In this document: positions 22,703 through 35,795 of the stretch, one piece after another
How the letters are laid out: every line of letters begins with the position of its first letter
How positions within the stretch are numbered: position 1 is the stretch's first letter
Assembly (NCBI GenBank): GCA_934045905.1
Contig: OW203770.1
Coordinates: 29,025,259-29,089,258, forward strand
Source: Leuctra nigra
Taxonomy: Eukaryota > Arthropoda > Insecta > Plecoptera > Leuctridae
Direction: 5' to 3'
DNA length: 64,000 nt
Position numbers and translations under genes: made by a program
The notes under the pieces: model-generated
What the model was told of the DNA's origin: nothing
The model's input: only the letters and a program-made list of their open reading frames with translations
The model's database searches: none

Positions 22703-23241
22703 CGTGGCGCGATCACTCGATATAGCACATATTTATTTATTTTTGAAAATACCCATTCAAAAAACTTTTTACAACAGTTCAACTATATTGAAGTATATAC
22801 TAGGAAAACGCTCTGAGTAAAGCGTTGATGAGCGAGCACGGACACGCGCAACACCTCGGACTGAAATACTGTCTATCGAAAATTTCATTAAATGCCAATA
22901 ATTCTTGAATTTCGTCAGACTTGTATATCATCTCCAAATATTCCTAAAATGTAAGTCCCAATAACCATGCAAAATGTTAAGTTGATCGATTATATGTTGA
23001 TCGATCGCCTATAGGATTGAACTGTTCCTTGTTAATATTCAAAATCACAGGATCTCTTTAAAAAAAAACTGGAACCACTCATTTGATAAAAGTGTGTGTA
23101 TACTTACACAATATTAGACGATCTGTTGAATGGTCATATCAGTTTCATACGTTTGAAAGTTTCTGCTCAAACTACCTTGGAACTATGAAGAATCGAAGCT
23201 GCCGTCGAAGCTGAGACTATGCCTTGAGTGATCGAGCCACC
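22703..23241. mobile_element. TTAA-target MITE, copy G3, interrupted by a C fragment
   Basis: Ends CGTGGCGCGATCACTCG and GGTGGCTCGATCACTC (reverse strand), flanked by TTAA at 22699-22702 and 23242-23245. Most of the interior is replaced by the C fragment at 22800-23212. Confidence 0.6.
22800..23212 (-). mobile_element. Family C 3' fragment, copy C6
   Basis: CTAG, AAAACGCTCTGAG and GATGAGCGAGCACG at the left end, then the C body to ACCTTGGAACTATGAAG; the 5' half is missing. Confidence 0.55.
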
Positions 23242-23494
23242 TTAATGGAGATTAACTAATTTTGCAAAATAACGTGATAACGTGAATAACGTACGAAAAT
23301 TTTATTCTTGCCGTTACTGAATTAAGTAATTTCACAGATTTTGCAAAAATTCGAGCAGATAATTTTAATATTGTATTGATAATTAACGTATGAGAAGTTC
23401 TCTTGCATAACTAGTATGCACGCATTGTTAAGTAACTAATTTTAAAGGTACACGCGTACCTTTTTGATGTGGTACAACTAATTCTAACTTATAA

Positions 23495-23690
23495 CTAGGA
23501 AACGCTCTGTGTAACGCGTTGATGAGCGAGCACCGACACGCGCGACATCGCCAATCGAGCACGATCCATTCAATTAAAGAAAACTTACTACATTATTACC
23601 AATTTACTTGCAACTTTTCATAAACACTGGAACATTTAAACAGACAAACCATGTAATTGATTCTTTTCCATCAATCTCTTTGGACAGATA
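23495..23690 (-). mobile_element. Family C 3' terminal fragment, copy C7
   Basis: CTAGGAAACGCTCTGTG and AACGCGTTGATGAGCGAG mark a C 3' end; similarity fades by about 23690. Confidence 0.5.
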
Positions 23691-24252
23691 TTCAAAACAC
23701 TTAAAGTGGTCCCACTGCTCCAGCCATGGTGCTTAGAATTCGCCGTAATTCATACAAATCTCAGATGAAATAATACCTCAAACAACAGCATAAAACAATT
23801 ATATCTTACCGTGTGCTCCAATTATATGTTTTTAATTGAAGTTCCAATTAAACTATCCCAAAATAATTCATATTTGTAGTGCAATGTTGCCAGATTTATG
23901 GTAAATTTTACACATTGTACACAGTTTCTTTCTTATTTGGCCCGTGACCCCATATTTTCAAACGGCAGTCTTATTCTAAAACTTATTATCTTTAATTTGA
24001 GACTATTTTCAATAATTTGTCATTCCTCTTGCGGTTTTAGGAGCAATTTAAGGCCAATTTTCCAGGACGATTTCATGTCTCCCTGTGTTATCTTATGGGG
24101 GAAAAGATGATCTTCAATCAAGAATATCTAATTATATGATACCGTAAGGGGCAAATATTTTTTGCTAGTTGTATGTAATATGGTTTCATTAATTTTTGGT
24201 GTGAATTACAGCAAATTCTCATTCCTATGCCGAAACGATGGAACCACTTTAA
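23691..24252. other. AT-rich sequence without recognised features
   Basis: No gene, repeat end or conserved motif could be supported here. Confidence 0.35.
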
Positions 24253-24784
24253 CGTGGCTCAACCGATCGAACATTCCAAAATATTTATTTTTTGAAATTA
24301 CCGTCATGAATTACTTTTTCCAACATTTGAACTCTATTTAAGTATAAACAAATCATAAAATGTCATTTAACTTGCAGCTCCTGTCTTACAGAGAGGTTTA
24401 AAATTATTGCCTTCCGAGAATGAACAAAACTTTAACACAGGAGGTATAGGAAAATCATTGCGTTTTTGGCTTATAACTTCTAAAATAGCACACGTTGGTA
24501 TTGTTTTCAATTTTTTCCCTAATAGGATATCCATATATATACCAGAAAAAAAGTTTTTTCATCAAAGTTGGGACTACATAAAAATTAGATCTTCATTATT
24601 AGCCTAAATGTGACACAATTTTACTTGTCTACCATAAGATAACATGGGGAAGAAAACTCAATTTATCTCAAAAACTAGACACGAGAAGTGTTTAATTTTT
24701 TCAGGGATTGTGTATTGCATGATTATCAATAAGTAGACAAAAAATTATGAAAATCTGAGACCATGCCCGATTGGATGAGCCACC
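24253..24784. mobile_element. TTAA-target MITE, copy G4
   Basis: Ends CGTGGCTCAACCGATCG and GGTGGCTCATCCAATCG (reverse strand), flanked by TTAA at 24249-24252 and 24785-24788. The interior matches G1 (AGCACACGTTGGTATTG, GACACGAGAAGTG and CAGGGATTGTGT words). More diverged than G1. Confidence 0.65.
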
Positions 24785-24987
24785 TTAATGGCAATAAAAC
24801 CAATTGAGCTGGAAATGTGTAAAATATGATATGCATCTAGTCGAAATGTTGTTTTCAATATAACTGTGAAACACGATCCATAACCAGAAATAATATTTCA
24901 GATACCTAGTACCTATGTATTCCATACATTACATATTGCATACAAACCACCACCTTCTTCATGCACTCCTCTCTCCCCTTCTCCTGC

Positions 24988-25121
24988 CGTCCAACGGGAG
25001 CATTTTATTTGAATCGAAAATTCAGTCTTCCCGCTACAAAGAGCTGATGTTCAGTGGACAGTTGTTCAGCGTTCGAACCAACTCGAACGGCAGAAAAATG
25101 TACTACTGGACGTCGACGTAA
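24988..25121 (+). CDS. Possible FLYWCH-type zinc finger exon fragment
   Basis: The frame reads ILFESKIQSSRYKEL then FSGQLFSVRT and NGRKMYYWTST. This matches the front half of a FLYWCH domain: F-x-S, then G-x-x-F, then a K-x-YYW core. It ends at a stop, or at a possible donor GTAAAT, before the W-x-C cysteine and the later Cys/His ligands. A polypyrimidine run (24966-24985) precedes it. It may be an alternative exon of a BTB/FLYWCH gene or a transposon fragment. Confidence 0.35.
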
Positions 25122-25494
25122 ATGCAAATGGCTGCTGTTTATTCTGTCAGTGCAGTTAGTAGTTTCGTGGGTGTATTTTGTATGTTTAATTCAAATATAT
25201 TGTTCATAAATATGAATAAATATGTAAGACTTCATACAATGAAATAAATTGTATGTTACTTTACTTTATTTATTGAGTATCGAAGAACAAATGCGTATTT
25301 CGTACAACATAACCAATCTTTTTCTTGTGACTTGCCAAGACAAATTAATTAGGAACCTACCTACCGAGCAAAGAATATTTTTTCTCTCGGCAGTGTGAAT
25401 ACATGCACTTAATTCTGTTGCTGTAGGTGTGTGGTATGTAGCTTCCTAATATACCTACCTACTACAGCTACCTATACTACTAGTATACAGGCAC

Positions 25495-25631
25495 TCTGCC
25501 GACAGCAGTTTGTTTTAGTGTTCGATTCGTGTCGGGTCACGACAGTGTGAATATTGTATTGTTTCTGTGTTGAAACACAGCACTGTACAGGCATTGTGCA
25601 GACAGCAGTAAAACAGTAGAGTAAATGAGGA
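25495..25631. repeat. CAGCACTGT-rich tandem repeat, left part
   Basis: GTGTCGGGT, CGACAGTGTGAAT and GCAGACAGCAGTAAAACAGTA words recur here and at 28109-28400, on both sides of B3. B3 probably landed inside this repeat region. Confidence 0.5.
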
Positions 25632-28108
25632 CCCAGAAAAAACACTCCGTGTAAAAATACCAGCCAAGTCTCTTTAACTATAAAAAAAAATAGAAGAAAT
25701 CTAAAAATTCAGCACTGAAAAGGAGTGATATCAAAAAAGGAGCCAAGTCAACGAATTTTCCAAATTTTAATCGTACCATTGAAATAAAAATATCAACCCC
25801 CGAGAAATACTTAAAAAAAGGACTTGGCGCATCGTTTTTTTAAAGACACTTTTCTATCCTAAAAGTATAGGAAGAACTCAACAAGTATATTTTCCTGAGT
25901 ATATCACATTCATTATCGACGAATCATACTACGTTTTAATATAACTAGTACTCTTACCTACTGGCAGTTTTGGTATTTTGTCAAAATTCAGAGGAAATAA
26001 ACGGATAAACGAATAACGAATAAACGGAAGCGGCCTAGTCTATTCGTTATTGCCACTATTTCTAGGGTCATATTAATCAATCATACTTCTCAATATCGTG
26101 ACTGAGGGAAATAGCGAAAGCGCTCATTACAAGAAGGCCGTCAATGAGATTTGTATAAGTGACTAGTGCACTGAGCCATGCTGCTCAAATAATTACTGAC
26201 TAGATTTTTATCTAAAGTAATACGTTATGTAATTTATGATTTTTTTTGGTATAAAATGTTAATTAATAGCAATTAATTACACGGCGAGAAGGTTCCAAGT
26301 ATAATGCTGTAGTAGGTATGTTGATGTACCCACAAAACTATAGGTACCTACCAATCACAAACACAACTGTTCTGTATTTATTGCTTGTAAGACAATGCTA
26401 TGTTTCTTTGCGTACTTATATTTAAATTTAAAATATTTTACAGAATGTTCAATATTTAATTTGAAAGTTTTGTCCCAATTTTTCTAGGCATTTCTGAACT
26501 ACGTAGTATGTGAGTGGCATAAGCTTAAGAATAGAAAAATGTCTTTAAAAAAACGATGCGCCCAGTCCTTTTTTTAAGTATTTCTCGGGGGTTGATATTT
26601 TTATTTCAATGGTACGATTAAAATTTGGAAAATTCGTTGACTTGGCTCCTTTTTTGATATCACTCCTTTTCAGTGCTGAATTTTTAGATTTCTTCTATTT
26701 TTTTTTATAGTTAAAGAGACTTGGCTGGTATTTTTACACGGAGTGTTTTTTCTGGGATATCACTTCTTTTGTTAGTTTATTCATACAGCTTGTAGCACAT
26801 GTCCGAGCAGGGACTAATTTCTTTAAAAAAATACTTATTTTTTATAATATTTAATTATTATAATTATTATATATAATATTTTTTTTTAATATTTTTTATA
26901 TAAAAAAATATAATATTTTTATAATATAAAAATTATATTAATATATTTAAATATTATATTTAAATAAATATTTGGTTACTATGAAAAGTTGCGTTTGGTA
27001 TAAGATGAAAATGATTATCCAAGAAGAATAGCTTAAGTTTCGTTATAATCGATCCAGCCGTTTTCGATACATGACGTCACTTCCGGTTTTGAAATAGCGG
27101 CCGAATTCCGGTATAGGTAATAAGAAAACAATCTAGTTTTATCTAGTTGATACCTTCATGAACGACCATCTGAATTCCTAATCCCTATATTTCCGTAAAA
27201 TCGGTCATGCCGTTTGTAATATATGACGTCACTTCCGGTGTCATTTAGTGGTTCCTGCCGCCATTTCCGGTACCATTAATTTATTTATTCATTTTTCACA
27301 ATTGATTTTTCAAATAAATAGCAGAATGAATACGCAGGAGCTAGTTCAGTTGCAATCGGTACAGGCGTTTTAGATATATGACGTCACTTCCGGTTTCAGG
27401 AATGGCGGCCGAGAACACTGCTACCTTGAATATATAAATTGTATTGTCTATGTTACAATGTAAGTTAATTATGTACGTATTTTAAGTATAATTTGTTGAA
27501 ATAAGTTAAATATTGCGTATTTATGACGTCACTTCCGGTTAAAAAATAAGAAAATAATATTTTTTTTATTGATACTTCATAAAGATGACCATCTAAATCG
27601 AATGGCGCTAATTTCGTTCTAATCTGTCCAGACGTTTTTGAGTTATGACGTCACTTCCGGTTTAAAAATGGCGGCACAAAAAATCACAGGAAGCAAGGTA
27701 TCATCAGACGCCAAAAGTGCATATGTGGTAAAAGTTTCAGGTCGATCGGTTTAGCCGTTTAGGCTGTGGCGCTGTCAACAGGGTTTCCTGATATCATCAT
27801 CATCATCATCTTCAGAATCAGAAAGTGGTGTAATTTCACTGTTTTCTCGGTCCTCTAGCGCGAAAATGGCATAACCTATTGTTCCCAAATTTGGTATATG
27901 TAGTGGGGTGGGCCATAGCTCGAAATTAAGACATTTCACAACAATGTGAGATTTTCCAATTTTAAGATCCAGTAGGCCGAAAATGCCATGTTGTTGCTTA
28001 CAGTAAAAGTGTTTGGTCTGCTCCTCAGTTTATTAGGCATTTACGGTATGTTGAGTGACTGTGAGTGTATAGTACGACTTGGCTGGGTGGAGCGACCGCT
28101 CCACTAGA
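25632..28108 (+). mobile_element. Family B Helitron-like element, copy B3, complete
   Basis: Starts CCCAGAAAAAACACTCCGTG after A and ends with the GTGGAGCGACCGCTCCAC hairpin and CTAGA before T. The 5' palindromic block is 25632-26757: arms of about 225 bp around about 670 bp of unique sequence. The body has five TGACGTCACTTCCGG clusters (27070-27665). It is almost identical to the two halves of B1, so both moved or were copied recently. A pure A/T tract replaces a few bases at 26835-26970. No transposition gene. Confidence 0.75.
26835..26970. repeat. 136 bp A/T-only tract inside B3
   Basis: B1 reads AAAATAC-GCCTCAACCGAT-TTGGTTAC at this point (4167-4185). Here the middle is replaced by about 136 bp of A and T only, with many TATAATATT-type words able to pair with themselves. 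Confidence 0.85.
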
Positions 28109-28415
28109 TATCATTTCAGCATCGTTTCAGTGTCGGGTTTCGACAGTGTGAATGTTGTAGCGTGTCCGTGCGGTTTTTCCGCATTGTACCCGCACTCTGC
28201 AGACAGCAGTAAAACAGTATACAATATGTAAGTGGAACAGCACTGAAACCATACTGTAATGACAACTCAAAATGTTTTATATTACATGTATTGTACTACA
28301 GTGCTGTATTTGTATTGTAATGGTATGAACCAAACAGCGCACAACACTGACCCACAGTCGCTGTATTGTAACAGTGCTGTTCCGTATGTAAACCGACAGA
28401 CTTGTGTTTGCTGGG
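28109..28415. repeat. CAGCACTGT-rich repeat, right part
   Basis: Continues the repeat seen at 25495-25631: TCGACAGTGTGAATGTTGTA, GCAGACAGCAGTAAAACAGTA and several ACAGTGCTGT words. No gene. Confidence 0.5.
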
Positions 28416-31400
28416 TTGAGTCGACGGGCTACACGAGATGGTAACACGTGGTAATATCTGAGTGCAACTGCTTCTTCTCTAAGATAATGTTCATGTGGAT
28501 TGACTCTGATTCTAGGAGAGACGCTTGAGTCGACGGACTACACGAGATGGTAACACGTGGTAATATCTGAGTGCAACTGCTTCTTCTCTAAGATAATGTT
28601 CATGTGGATTGACTCTGATTCTAGGAGAGACGCTTGAGTGACGGGCTACACGAGATGGTAACACGTGGTAATATCTGAGTGCAACTGCTTCTTCTCTAAG
28701 ATAATGTTCATGTGGATTGACTCTGATTCTAGGAGAGACGCTTGAGTCGACGGGCTACACGAGATGGTAACACGTGGTAATATCTGAGTGCAACTGCTTC
28801 TTCTCTAAGATAATGTTCATGTGGATTGACTCTGATTCTAGGAGAGACGCTTGAGTGACGGGCTACACGAGATGGTAACACGTGGTAATATCTGAGTGCA
28901 ACTGCTTCTTCTCTAAGATAATGTTCATGTGGATTGACTCTGATTCTAGGAGAGACGCTTGAGTGACGGGCTACACGATATGGTAACACGTGGTAATATC
29001 TGAGTGCAACTGCTTCTTCTCTAAGATAATGTTCATGTGGATTGACTCTGATTCTAGGAGAGACGCTTGAGTCGACGGACTACACGAGATGGTAACACGT
29101 GGTAATATCTGAGTGCAACTGCTTCTTCTCTAAGATAATGTTCATGTTGATTGACTCTGATTCTAGGAGAGACGCTTGAGTCGACGTGCTACACGAGATG
29201 GTAACACGTGGTAATATCTGAGTGCAACTGCTTCTTCTCTAAGATAATGTTCATGTGGATTGACTCTGATTCTAGGAGAGACGCTTGAGTCGACGGGCTA
29301 CACGAGATATTAACACGTGGTAATATCTGAGTGCAACTGCTTCTTCTCTAAGATAATGTTCATGTGGATAGATTCTGATTCTAGGAGAGACGCTTGAGTC
29401 GACGAACTACACGAGATGGTAACACGTGGTAATATCTGAGTGCAACTGCTTCTTCTCTAAGATAATGTTCATGTGGATTGACTCTGATTCTAGGAGAGAC
29501 GTTTGAGTGACGGTCTACACGAGATGGTAACACGTGGTAATATCTGAGTGCAACTGCTTCTTCTCTAAGATAATGTTCATGTGGATTGACTCTGATTCTA
29601 GGAGAGACGCTTGAGTCGACGGGCTACACGAGATGGTAACACGTGGTAATATCTGAGTGCAACTGCTTCTTCTCTAAGATAATGTTCATGTGGATTGACT
29701 CTGATTCTAGGAGAGACGCTTGAGTCGACGAACTACACGAGATGGTAACACGTGGTAATATCTGAGTGCAACTGCTTCTTCTCTAAGATAATGTTCATGT
29801 GGATTGACTCTGATTCTAGGAGAGACGCTTGAGTCGACGGACAACACGAGATGGTAACACGTGGTAATATCTGAGTGCAACTGCTTCTTCTCTAAGATAA
29901 TGTTCATGTGGATTGACTCTGATTCTAGGAGAGACGCTTGAGTGACGGGCTACACGATATGGTAACACGTGGTAATATCTGAGTGCAACTGCTTCTTCTC
30001 TAAGATAATGTTCATGTGGATTGACTCTGATTCTAGGAGAGACGCTTGAGTCGACGGACTACACGAGATGGTAACACGTGGTAATATCTGAGTGCAACTG
30101 CTTCTTCTCTAAGATAATGTTCATGTTGATTGACTCTGATTCTAGGAGAGACGCTTGAGTCGACGTGCTACACGAGATGGTAACACGTGGTAATATCTGA
30201 GTGCAACTGCTTCTTCTCTAAGATAATGTTCATGTGGATTAACTCTGATTCTAGGAGAGACGCTTGAGTCGACGGGCTACACGAGATATTAACACGTGGT
30301 AATATCTGAGTGCAACTGCTTCTTCTCTAAGATAATGTTCATGTGGATAGATTCTGATTCTAGGAGAGACGCTTGAGTCGACGAACTACACGAGATGGTA
30401 ACACGTGGTAATATCTGAGTGCAACTGCTTCTTCTCTAAGATAATGTTCATGTGGATTGACTCTGATTCTAGGAGAGACGTTTGAGTGACGGTCTACACG
30501 AGATGGTAACACGTGGTAATATCTGAGTGCAACTGCTTCTTCTCTAAGATAATGTTCATGTGGATTGACTCTGATTCTAGGAGAGACGCTTGAGTCGACG
30601 GGCTACACGAGATGGTAACACGTGGTAATATCTGAGTGCAACTGCTTCTTCTCTAAGATAATGTTCATGTGGATTGACTCTGATTCTAGGAGAGACGCTT
30701 GAGTCGACGAACTACACGAGATGGTAACACGTGGTAATATCTGAGTGCAACTGCTTCTTCTCTAAGATAATGTTCATGTGGATTGACTCTGATTCTAGGA
30801 GAGACGCTTGAGTCGACGGACAACACGAGATGGTAACACGTGGTAATATCTGAGTGCAACTGCTTCTTCTCTAAGATAATGTTCATGTAGATTGACTCTG
30901 ATTCTACGAGAGACGCTTGAGTGACGGGCTACACGATATGGTAACACGTGGTAATATCTGAGTGCAACTGCTTCTTCTCTAAGATAATGTTCATGTGGAT
31001 TGACTCTGATTCTAGGAGAGACGCTTGAGTCGACGAACTACACGAGATGGTAACACGTGGTAATATCTGAGTGCAACTGCTTCTTCTCTAAGATAATGTT
31101 CATGTGGATTGACTCTGATTCTAGGAGAGCCGCTTGAGTCGACGGGCTACACGAGATGGTAACACGTGGTAATATCTGAGTGCAACTGCATCTTCTCTAA
31201 GATAATGTTCATGTGGATTGACTCTGATTCTAGGAGAGACGTTTGAGTGACGGGCTACACGAGATGGTAACACGTGGTAATATCTGAGTGCAACTGCTTC
31301 TTCTCTAAGATAATGTTCATGTGGATTGACTCTGATTCTAGGAGAGACGCTTGAGTCGACGGACTACACGAGATGGTAACACGTGGTAATATCTGAGTGC

Positions 31401-34400
31401 AACTGCTTCTTCTCTAAGATAATGTTCATGTGGATTGACTCTGATTCTAGGAGAGACGCTTGAGTCGACGGGCTACACGAGATGGTAACACGTGGTAATA
31501 TCTGAGTGCAACTGCTTCTTCTCTAAGATAAGATTCATGTGGATTGACTCTGATTCTAGGAGAGACGCTTGAGTCGACGGGCTACACGAGATGGTAACAC
31601 GTGGTAATATCTGAGTGCAACTGCTTCTTCTCTAAGATAATGTTCATGTGGATTGACTCTGATTCTAGGAGAGACGCTTGAGTCGACGGACTACACGAGA
31701 TGGTAACACGTGGTAATATCTGAGTGCAACTGCTTCTTCTCTAAGATAATGTTCATGTGGATTGACTCTGATTCTAGGAGAGACGCTTGAGTCGACGGGC
31801 TACACGAGATGGTAACACGTGGTAATATCTGAGTGCAACTGCATCTTCTCTAAAATAATGTTCATGTGGATTGACTCTGATTCTAGGAGAGACGCTTGAG
31901 TGACGAGCTACACGATATGGTAACACGTGGTAATATCTGAGTGCAACTGCTTCTTCTCTAAGATAATGTTCATGTGGATTGACTCTGATTCTAGGAGAGA
32001 CGCTTGAGTCGACGGGCTACACGAGATGGTAACACGTGGTAATATCTTAGTGCAACAGCTTCTTCTCTAAGATAATGTTCATGTGGATTGACTCTGATTC
32101 TAGGAGAGACGCTTGAGTCGACGAACTACACGAAATGGTAACACGTGGTAATATCTGAGTGCAACTGCTTCTTCTCTAAGATAATGTTCATGTGGATTGA
32201 CTCTGATTCTAGGAGAGACGCTTGAGTCGACGGGCTACACGAGATGGTAACACGTGGTAATATCTGAGTGCAACTGCTTCTTCTCTAAGATAATGTTCAT
32301 GTGGATTGACTCTGATGCTAGGAGAGACGCTTGAGTCGACGGGCTACACGAGATGGTAACACGTGGTAATATCTGAGTGCAACTGCTTCTTCTCTAAGAT
32401 AATGTTCATGTGGATTGACTCTGATTCTAGGAGAGACGCTTGAGTCGACGGGCTACACGAGATGGTAACACGTGGTAATATCTGAGTGCAACTGCATCTT
32501 CTCTAAGATAATGTTCATGTGGATTGACTCTGATTCTAGGAGAGCCGCTTGAGTCGACGGGCTACACGAGATGGTAACACGTGGTAATATCTGAGTGCAA
32601 CTGCATCTTCTCTAAGATAATGTTCATGTGGATTGACTCTGATTCTAGGAGAGACGTTTGAGTCGACGGGCTACACGAGATGGTAACACGTGGCAATATC
32701 TGAGTGCAACTGCTTCTTCTCTAAGATAATGTTCATGTGGATTGACTCTGATTCTAGGAGAGACGCTTGAGTCGACGGACTACACGAGATGGTAACACGT
32801 GGTAATATCTGAGTGCAACTGCTTCTTCTCTAAGATAATGTTCATGTGGATTGACTCTGATTCTAGGAGAGCCGCTTGAGTCGACGGGCTACACGAGATG
32901 GTAACACGTGGTAATATCTGAGTGCAACTGCATCTTCTCTAAGATAATGTTCATGTGGATTGACTCTGATTCTAGGAGAGACGTTTGAGTGACGGGCTAC
33001 ACGAGATGGTAACACGTGGTAATATCTGAGTGCAACTGCTTCTTCTCTAAGATAATGTTCATGTGGATTGACTCTGATTCTAGGAGAGACGCTTGAGTCG
33101 ACGGACTACACGAGATGGTAACACGTGGTAATATCTGAGTGCAACTGCTTCTTCTCTAAGATAATGTTCATGTGGATTGACTCTGATTCTAGGAGAGACG
33201 CTTGAGTCGACGGGCTACACGAGATGGTAACACGTGGTAATATCTGAGTGCAACTGCTTCTTCTCTAAGATAATGTTCATGTGGATTGACTCTGATTCTA
33301 GGAGAGACGCTTGAGTCGACGGGCTACACGAGATGGTAACACTTTGTAATATCTGAGTGCAACTGCTTCTTCTCTAAGATAATGTTCATGTGGATTGACT
33401 CTGATTCTAGGAGAGACGCTTGAGTCGACGGGCTACACGAGATGGTTACACGTGGTAATATCTGAGTGCAACTGCTTCTTCTCTAAGATAATGTTCATGT
33501 GGATTGACTCTGATTCTAGGAGAGACGCTTGAGTCGACGGGCTACACGAGATGGTAACACGTGGTAATATCTGAGTGCAACTGCTTCTTCTCTAAGATAA
33601 TGTTCATGTGGATTGACTCTGATTCTAGGAGAGACGCTTGAGTCGACGGACTACACGAGATGGTAACACGTGGTAATATCTGAGTGCAACTGCTTCTTCT
33701 CTAAGATAATGTTCATGTGGATTGACTCTGATTCTAGGAGAGACGCTTGAGTCGACGGACTACACGAGATGGTAACACGTGGTAATATCTGAGTGCAACT
33801 GCTTTTCTCTAAGATAATGTTCATGTGGATTGACTCTGATTCTAGGAGAGACGCTTGAGTCGACGAACTACACGAGATGGTAACACGTGGTAATATCTGA
33901 GTGCAACTGCTTCTTCTCTAAGATAATGTTCATGTGGATTGACTCTGATTCTAGGAGAGACGCTTGAGTCGACGGACTACACGAGATGGTAACACGTGGT
34001 AATATCTGAGTGCAACTGCTTCTTCTCTAAGATAATGTTCATGTGGATTGACTCTGATTCTAGGAGAGACGCTTGAGTCGACGGGCTACACGAGATGGTA
34101 ACACGTGGTAATATCTGAGTGCAACTGCTTCTTCTCTAAGATAATGTTCATGTGGATTGACTCTGATTCTAGGAGAGACGCTTGAGTCGACGGACTACAC
34201 GAGATGGTAACACGTGGTAATATCTGAGTGCAACTGCTTCTTCTCTAAGATAATGTTCATGTGGATTGACTCTGATTCTAGGAGAGACGCTTGAGTCGAC
34301 GGACTTCACGAGATGGTAACACGTGGTAATATCTGAGTGCAACTGCTTCTTCTCTAAGATAATGTTCATGTGGATTGACTCTGATTCTAGGAGAGACGCT

Positions 34401-34954
34401 TGAGTCGACGGGCTACACGAGATGGTAACACGTGGTAATATCTGAGTGCAACTGCTTCTTCTCTAAGATAATGTTCATGTGGATTGACTATGATTCTAGG
34501 AGAGACGCTTCAGTCGACGGGCTACACGAGATGGTAACACGTGGTAATATCTGAGTGCAACTGCTTCTTCTCTAAGATAATGTTCATGTGGATTGACTCT
34601 GATTCTAGGAGAGACGCTTGAGTCGACGGACTTCACGAGATGGTAACACGTGGTAATATCTGAGTGCAACTGCTTCTTCTCTAAAATAATGTTCATGTGG
34701 ATTGACTCTGATTCTAGGAGAGACGCTTGAGTCGACGGGCTACACGAGATGGTAACACGTGGTAATATCTGAGTGCAACTGCTTCTTCTCTAAGATAATG
34801 TTCATGTGGATTGACTCTGATTCTAGGAGAGACGCTTGAGTGACGGGCTACACGAGATGGTAACACGTGGTAATATCTGAGTGCAACTGCTTCTTCTCTA
34901 AGATAATGTTCATGTGGATTGACTCTGATTGAGTCGACGGGCTACACGAGATGG
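28416..34954 (+). repeat. 109 bp satellite array, about 60 monomers
   Basis: The monomer runs from TTGAGTCGACGG through CTACACGAGATGGTAACACG, TGAGTGCAACTGCTTCTTC and AATGTTCATGTGGATTGACT to CTAGGAGAGACGC. Most are 109 bp; some lack the C in GAGTCGACGG and are 108 bp. Diagnostic variants (CGATATGG, CATGTTGATTG, GAGATATTAAC, GACGTTTGAGTGACGGTC) recur exactly 979 bp apart between 28980 and 30940, so a nine-monomer higher-order unit is repeated there. The last monomer is broken at 34929-34954, where it joins a LINE relic. Minus-strand frames through it are by-products. Confidence 0.97.
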
Positions 34955-35039
34955 AATTATTAGTAAAGATACTTCTTATGCATTTTAATTCCTTCTTCTC
35001 CTGCAGCTCTCGTCTCCTCAGAAAGGAAGCTCTTGAAAG

Positions 35040-35340
35040 TCTTGGAGGTATACGAGGAAGTCCACGGAGTAGCATCTGATGGAAGTAACAGAAGGATTGA
35101 CATTATATAGCCATTAACAGAAAGTCAATGCACGGCTATATATTATCGACCCACCGTCCGCTGCGAGACACGAAAAGACCAGCCGAAAGAAGTAGATTTG
35201 GAAACGAAGAAGATTTATTTACCTACAATAGGCTACTTCAAAGAAAATGCAATTTAGTATATATTGAGGTGATAGGGCTGTGGGTTGGGTTAGAGGTACT
35301 ATTTCTGATATCTTGGTTAGTTTTTGTAGACGTAAGTTAA
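35040..35340 (+). pseudogene. Relic of an RLE-type LINE, C-terminal endonuclease region
   Basis: Across several frames the translation reads EEVHGVASDGSNRRIDII, YIIDP, TVRCET, QPKEVDLETKKIYLPTIGY, YIEVIGLWVG and RGTISDILVSFCRRK in order. The same series occurs in the relic at 60140-61060. The IDII...IDPTxR-E pattern resembles the restriction-like (PD-(D/E)XK) endonuclease at the end of R2-type LINEs. At least three frameshifts and one stop. It follows the satellite directly and precedes copy B4. Confidence 0.65.
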
Positions 35341-35795
35341 ACCCATAAAAAACACTTCGTGTAAAAATACCAGCCAAGTCTCTTCAATTAAAAAAATTAT
35401 ATGATATCCAAAAATTCTGCCCTGAAAAGTATTGATATCAAAAAATTTGCCAAGTCAAAACTTTATTTGAAAATCAAAAAATACTTGGCGCATCGTGTAT
35501 ATAAATAGCATAGAAGTATAGGCCAGATACAAAATATAAATCAAATATACATTTACATAGTATACCTTTAATGCACTAAAAAATCGATGCGCCAAGTATT
35601 TTTTGATTTTCAAATAAAGTTTTGACTTGGCAAATTTTTTGATATAAATACTTTTCAGTGCAGAATTTTTAGATTTCATATATATTTTTAAATTGAAAAG
35701 ACTTGGTTGGTATTTTTACACGAAGTGTTTTTTATGGGGATATCACTCTTTTTTTAGTTTATTCTTACAACTTGTGACACATATGAAATTAACAA

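Noticed and set aside
28416..34954. CRISPR array
   Set aside because: Monomers are contiguous 109 bp repeats without spacers, in a eukaryotic sequence.
28729..35075. Minus-strand frames with PRIRVNPHEHYLREEAVAL
   Set aside because: Satellite by-products; 109 bp monomers shift frame each time and only a chance 108 bp unit extends them.
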